Notes under the pieces: generated by a model
The model's database searches: none
The model's input: only the letters and a program-made list of their open reading frames with translations
What the model was told of the DNA's origin: nothing
Position numbers and translations under genes: made by a program
Origin: Bacillota bacterium
GTDB taxonomy: Bacteria > Bacillota > Bacilli > Bacillales > Cytobacillaceae
Direction: 5' to 3'
Length of the DNA stretch: 13,482 nucleotides
Assembly (NCBI GenBank): GCA_030705745.1
Contig: JAUZPT010000038.1
Coordinates: forward strand, 1 to 13,482
Shown: piece after piece, positions 12,807 through 13,482 of the stretch
Layout: every line of letters begins with the position of its first letter
How positions within the stretch are numbered: position 1 is the stretch's first letter

Positions 12807-12845
12807 AATAAGAAGGCGGGGAATACCCTGTCTTCTTATTTTTTT
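12807..12845 (+). terminator. Terminator between convergent cdd and aag
   Basis: AATAAGAAG (12807-12815) pairs with CTTCTTATT (12832-12840), with an inner GGG/CCC, then a T-run to 12845. The right arm contains the stop codon of the minus-strand glycosylase gene. The A-rich left flank gives only a weak T-tract on the minus strand. Confidence 0.85.
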
Positions 12846-13465
12846 GTGTTTCTTGAGACAAATGGATTACCAGTAATCCAAAATCTCCATGGATACTCTT
12901 TTGCTTCGCCTGAATTGTCGATTCCAATTCTCGTTCCTTTTGAAATGGATTCAGGTGAACTTCCCTTTGCAATATACAAAGGAGGAACCGTGAAATAACC
13001 ACCGTAATAATCCATTGTAATCCCTAATGCTTTTGTCAGTTTTCCAGGTCCGTTCGTTAATTGCCTGATATCATGGGTGCCTCGATTTTTTTGCATCAAA
13101 GAAAGGCCACGAACCGGTTCAAGAGCCCTGATTAATATCGCTTCCGGTGCTTCTAGGTCTCCACTGACGACATTAATCAGGCAATGCGTATGCATCACAT
13201 ACGTATAGATTCGTCCTGCCTCGGAAAACATGATCTCCGTCCGTTTTGTTCGTCTATTTTGATAGCTATGCGCAGCCTGATCCATTGGTCCTTTGTATGC
13301 CTCGGTTTCAACGATCATGCCAGCTATATTTCCTTCCGGTGTTTCATGAATGAGCATACAACCAAGAAGAGATTGAGCCAATTCCAAGGTCGGTTGGTGA
13401 AAGAAATGGTTCTCTAGGGGAATGAAGCTCTCTTCAAGTTTGTTTTCTGATCGGTTTATGTCCAT
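12836..13465 (-). CDS. aag: 3-methyladenine-DNA glycosylase (AAG/MPG family)
   Basis: A 209-aa base-excision repair enzyme that removes alkylated purines such as 3-methyladenine and hypoxanthine from DNA. Landmarks of the AAG/MPG fold: LAQSLLGCMLIH, the catalytic segment MIVETEAYKGPMDQAAHSY (~50-68), RTEIMFSEAGRIYTYVMH (~75-92), and LTNGPGKLTKALGIT. Length is normal for the bacterial family. ATG 13465 follows GGAGGAG by 6 nt; the frame extends to TTG 13480, but that codon precedes the ribosome binding site. The gene is complete, with its ribosome binding site at the window edge, so its promoter lies outside. It converges with cdd and shares that terminator region. Confidence 0.95.
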   Translation of the reverse strand: MDINRSENKLEESFIPLENHFFHQPTLELAQSLLGCMLIHETPEGNIAGMIVETEAYKGPMDQAAHSYQNRRTKRTEIMFSEAGRIYTYVMHTHCLINVVSGDLEAPEAILIRALEPVRGLSLMQKNRGTHDIRQLTNGPGKLTKALGITMDYYGGYFTVPPLYIAKGSSPESISKGTRIGIDNSGEAKEYPWRFWITGNPFVSRNTKK

Positions 13466-13482
13466 ATTAATCTCCTCCAAAA

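Overview
The window looks like chromosomal DNA from a low-GC Gram-positive bacterium of the Bacillaceae. Evidence: strong AGGAGG-type ribosome binding sites, several TTG starts, SAM-I (S-box) leaders with transcription terminators, a Fur-type box, a probable CcpA cre site, an Fbp-family small protein, and a deoR/deoC/cdd nucleoside region like that of Bacillus. I see no rRNA, tRNA, CRISPR array, phage gene or intact insertion sequence. Family names rest on recognised motifs; no database search was run.

Layout. (1) 78-2151: an Est30-like carboxylesterase on the minus strand and an Fbp-family small protein on the plus strand diverge from one ~500-bp region. That region holds two head-to-head SAM-I riboswitches, each with its own terminator, and a perfect inverted repeat that gives each strand a TTGACA -35 box. 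A GNAT acetyltransferase follows. (2) 2361-4654: a cytoplasmic PAS-PAS-GGDEF-EAL cyclic-di-GMP protein with a good sigma-A promoter and a terminator folded over its stop codon. (3) 4655-5643: an AT-rich spacer with a long inverted repeat, a 106-aa protein of unknown function with its terminator, and a possible opposite-strand small gene. (4) 5645-8946: a five-gene operon with a MinD/ParA-like P-loop ATPase, a 2x[4Fe-4S] ferredoxin subunit, and the alpha (VorB-like), beta and gamma subunits of a four-subunit 2-oxoacid:ferredoxin oxidoreductase. A cre-like site lies just before it. (5) 8947-9844: a ~900-bp region with a 34-codon ORF, three hairpins, and an array of six TTATCYGTRA repeats at almost exactly 20-bp spacing. 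(6) 9845-10229: a small cupin behind a perfect Fur-like palindrome. (7) 10363-12845: DeoR (SorC family), then deoC, a 56-aa XapX-domain membrane protein and cdd. The same operator-like words occur before deoR and before deoC. (8) 12836-13465: a 3-methyladenine-DNA glycosylase convergent with cdd.

How the genes work together. The 2-oxoacid oxidoreductase would convert a 2-oxoacid (branched-chain or 2-oxoglutarate) plus CoA to acyl-CoA and reduced ferredoxin, probably under carbon catabolite control. The deo/cdd group salvages pyrimidine (deoxy)nucleosides and feeds deoxyribose-5-phosphate to glycolysis. The most unusual points are the divergent S-box pair on genes not obviously tied to methionine, the 20-bp-phased repeat array, the ATPase locked to the oxidoreductase operon, and the XapX gene inside the deoC-cdd operon.
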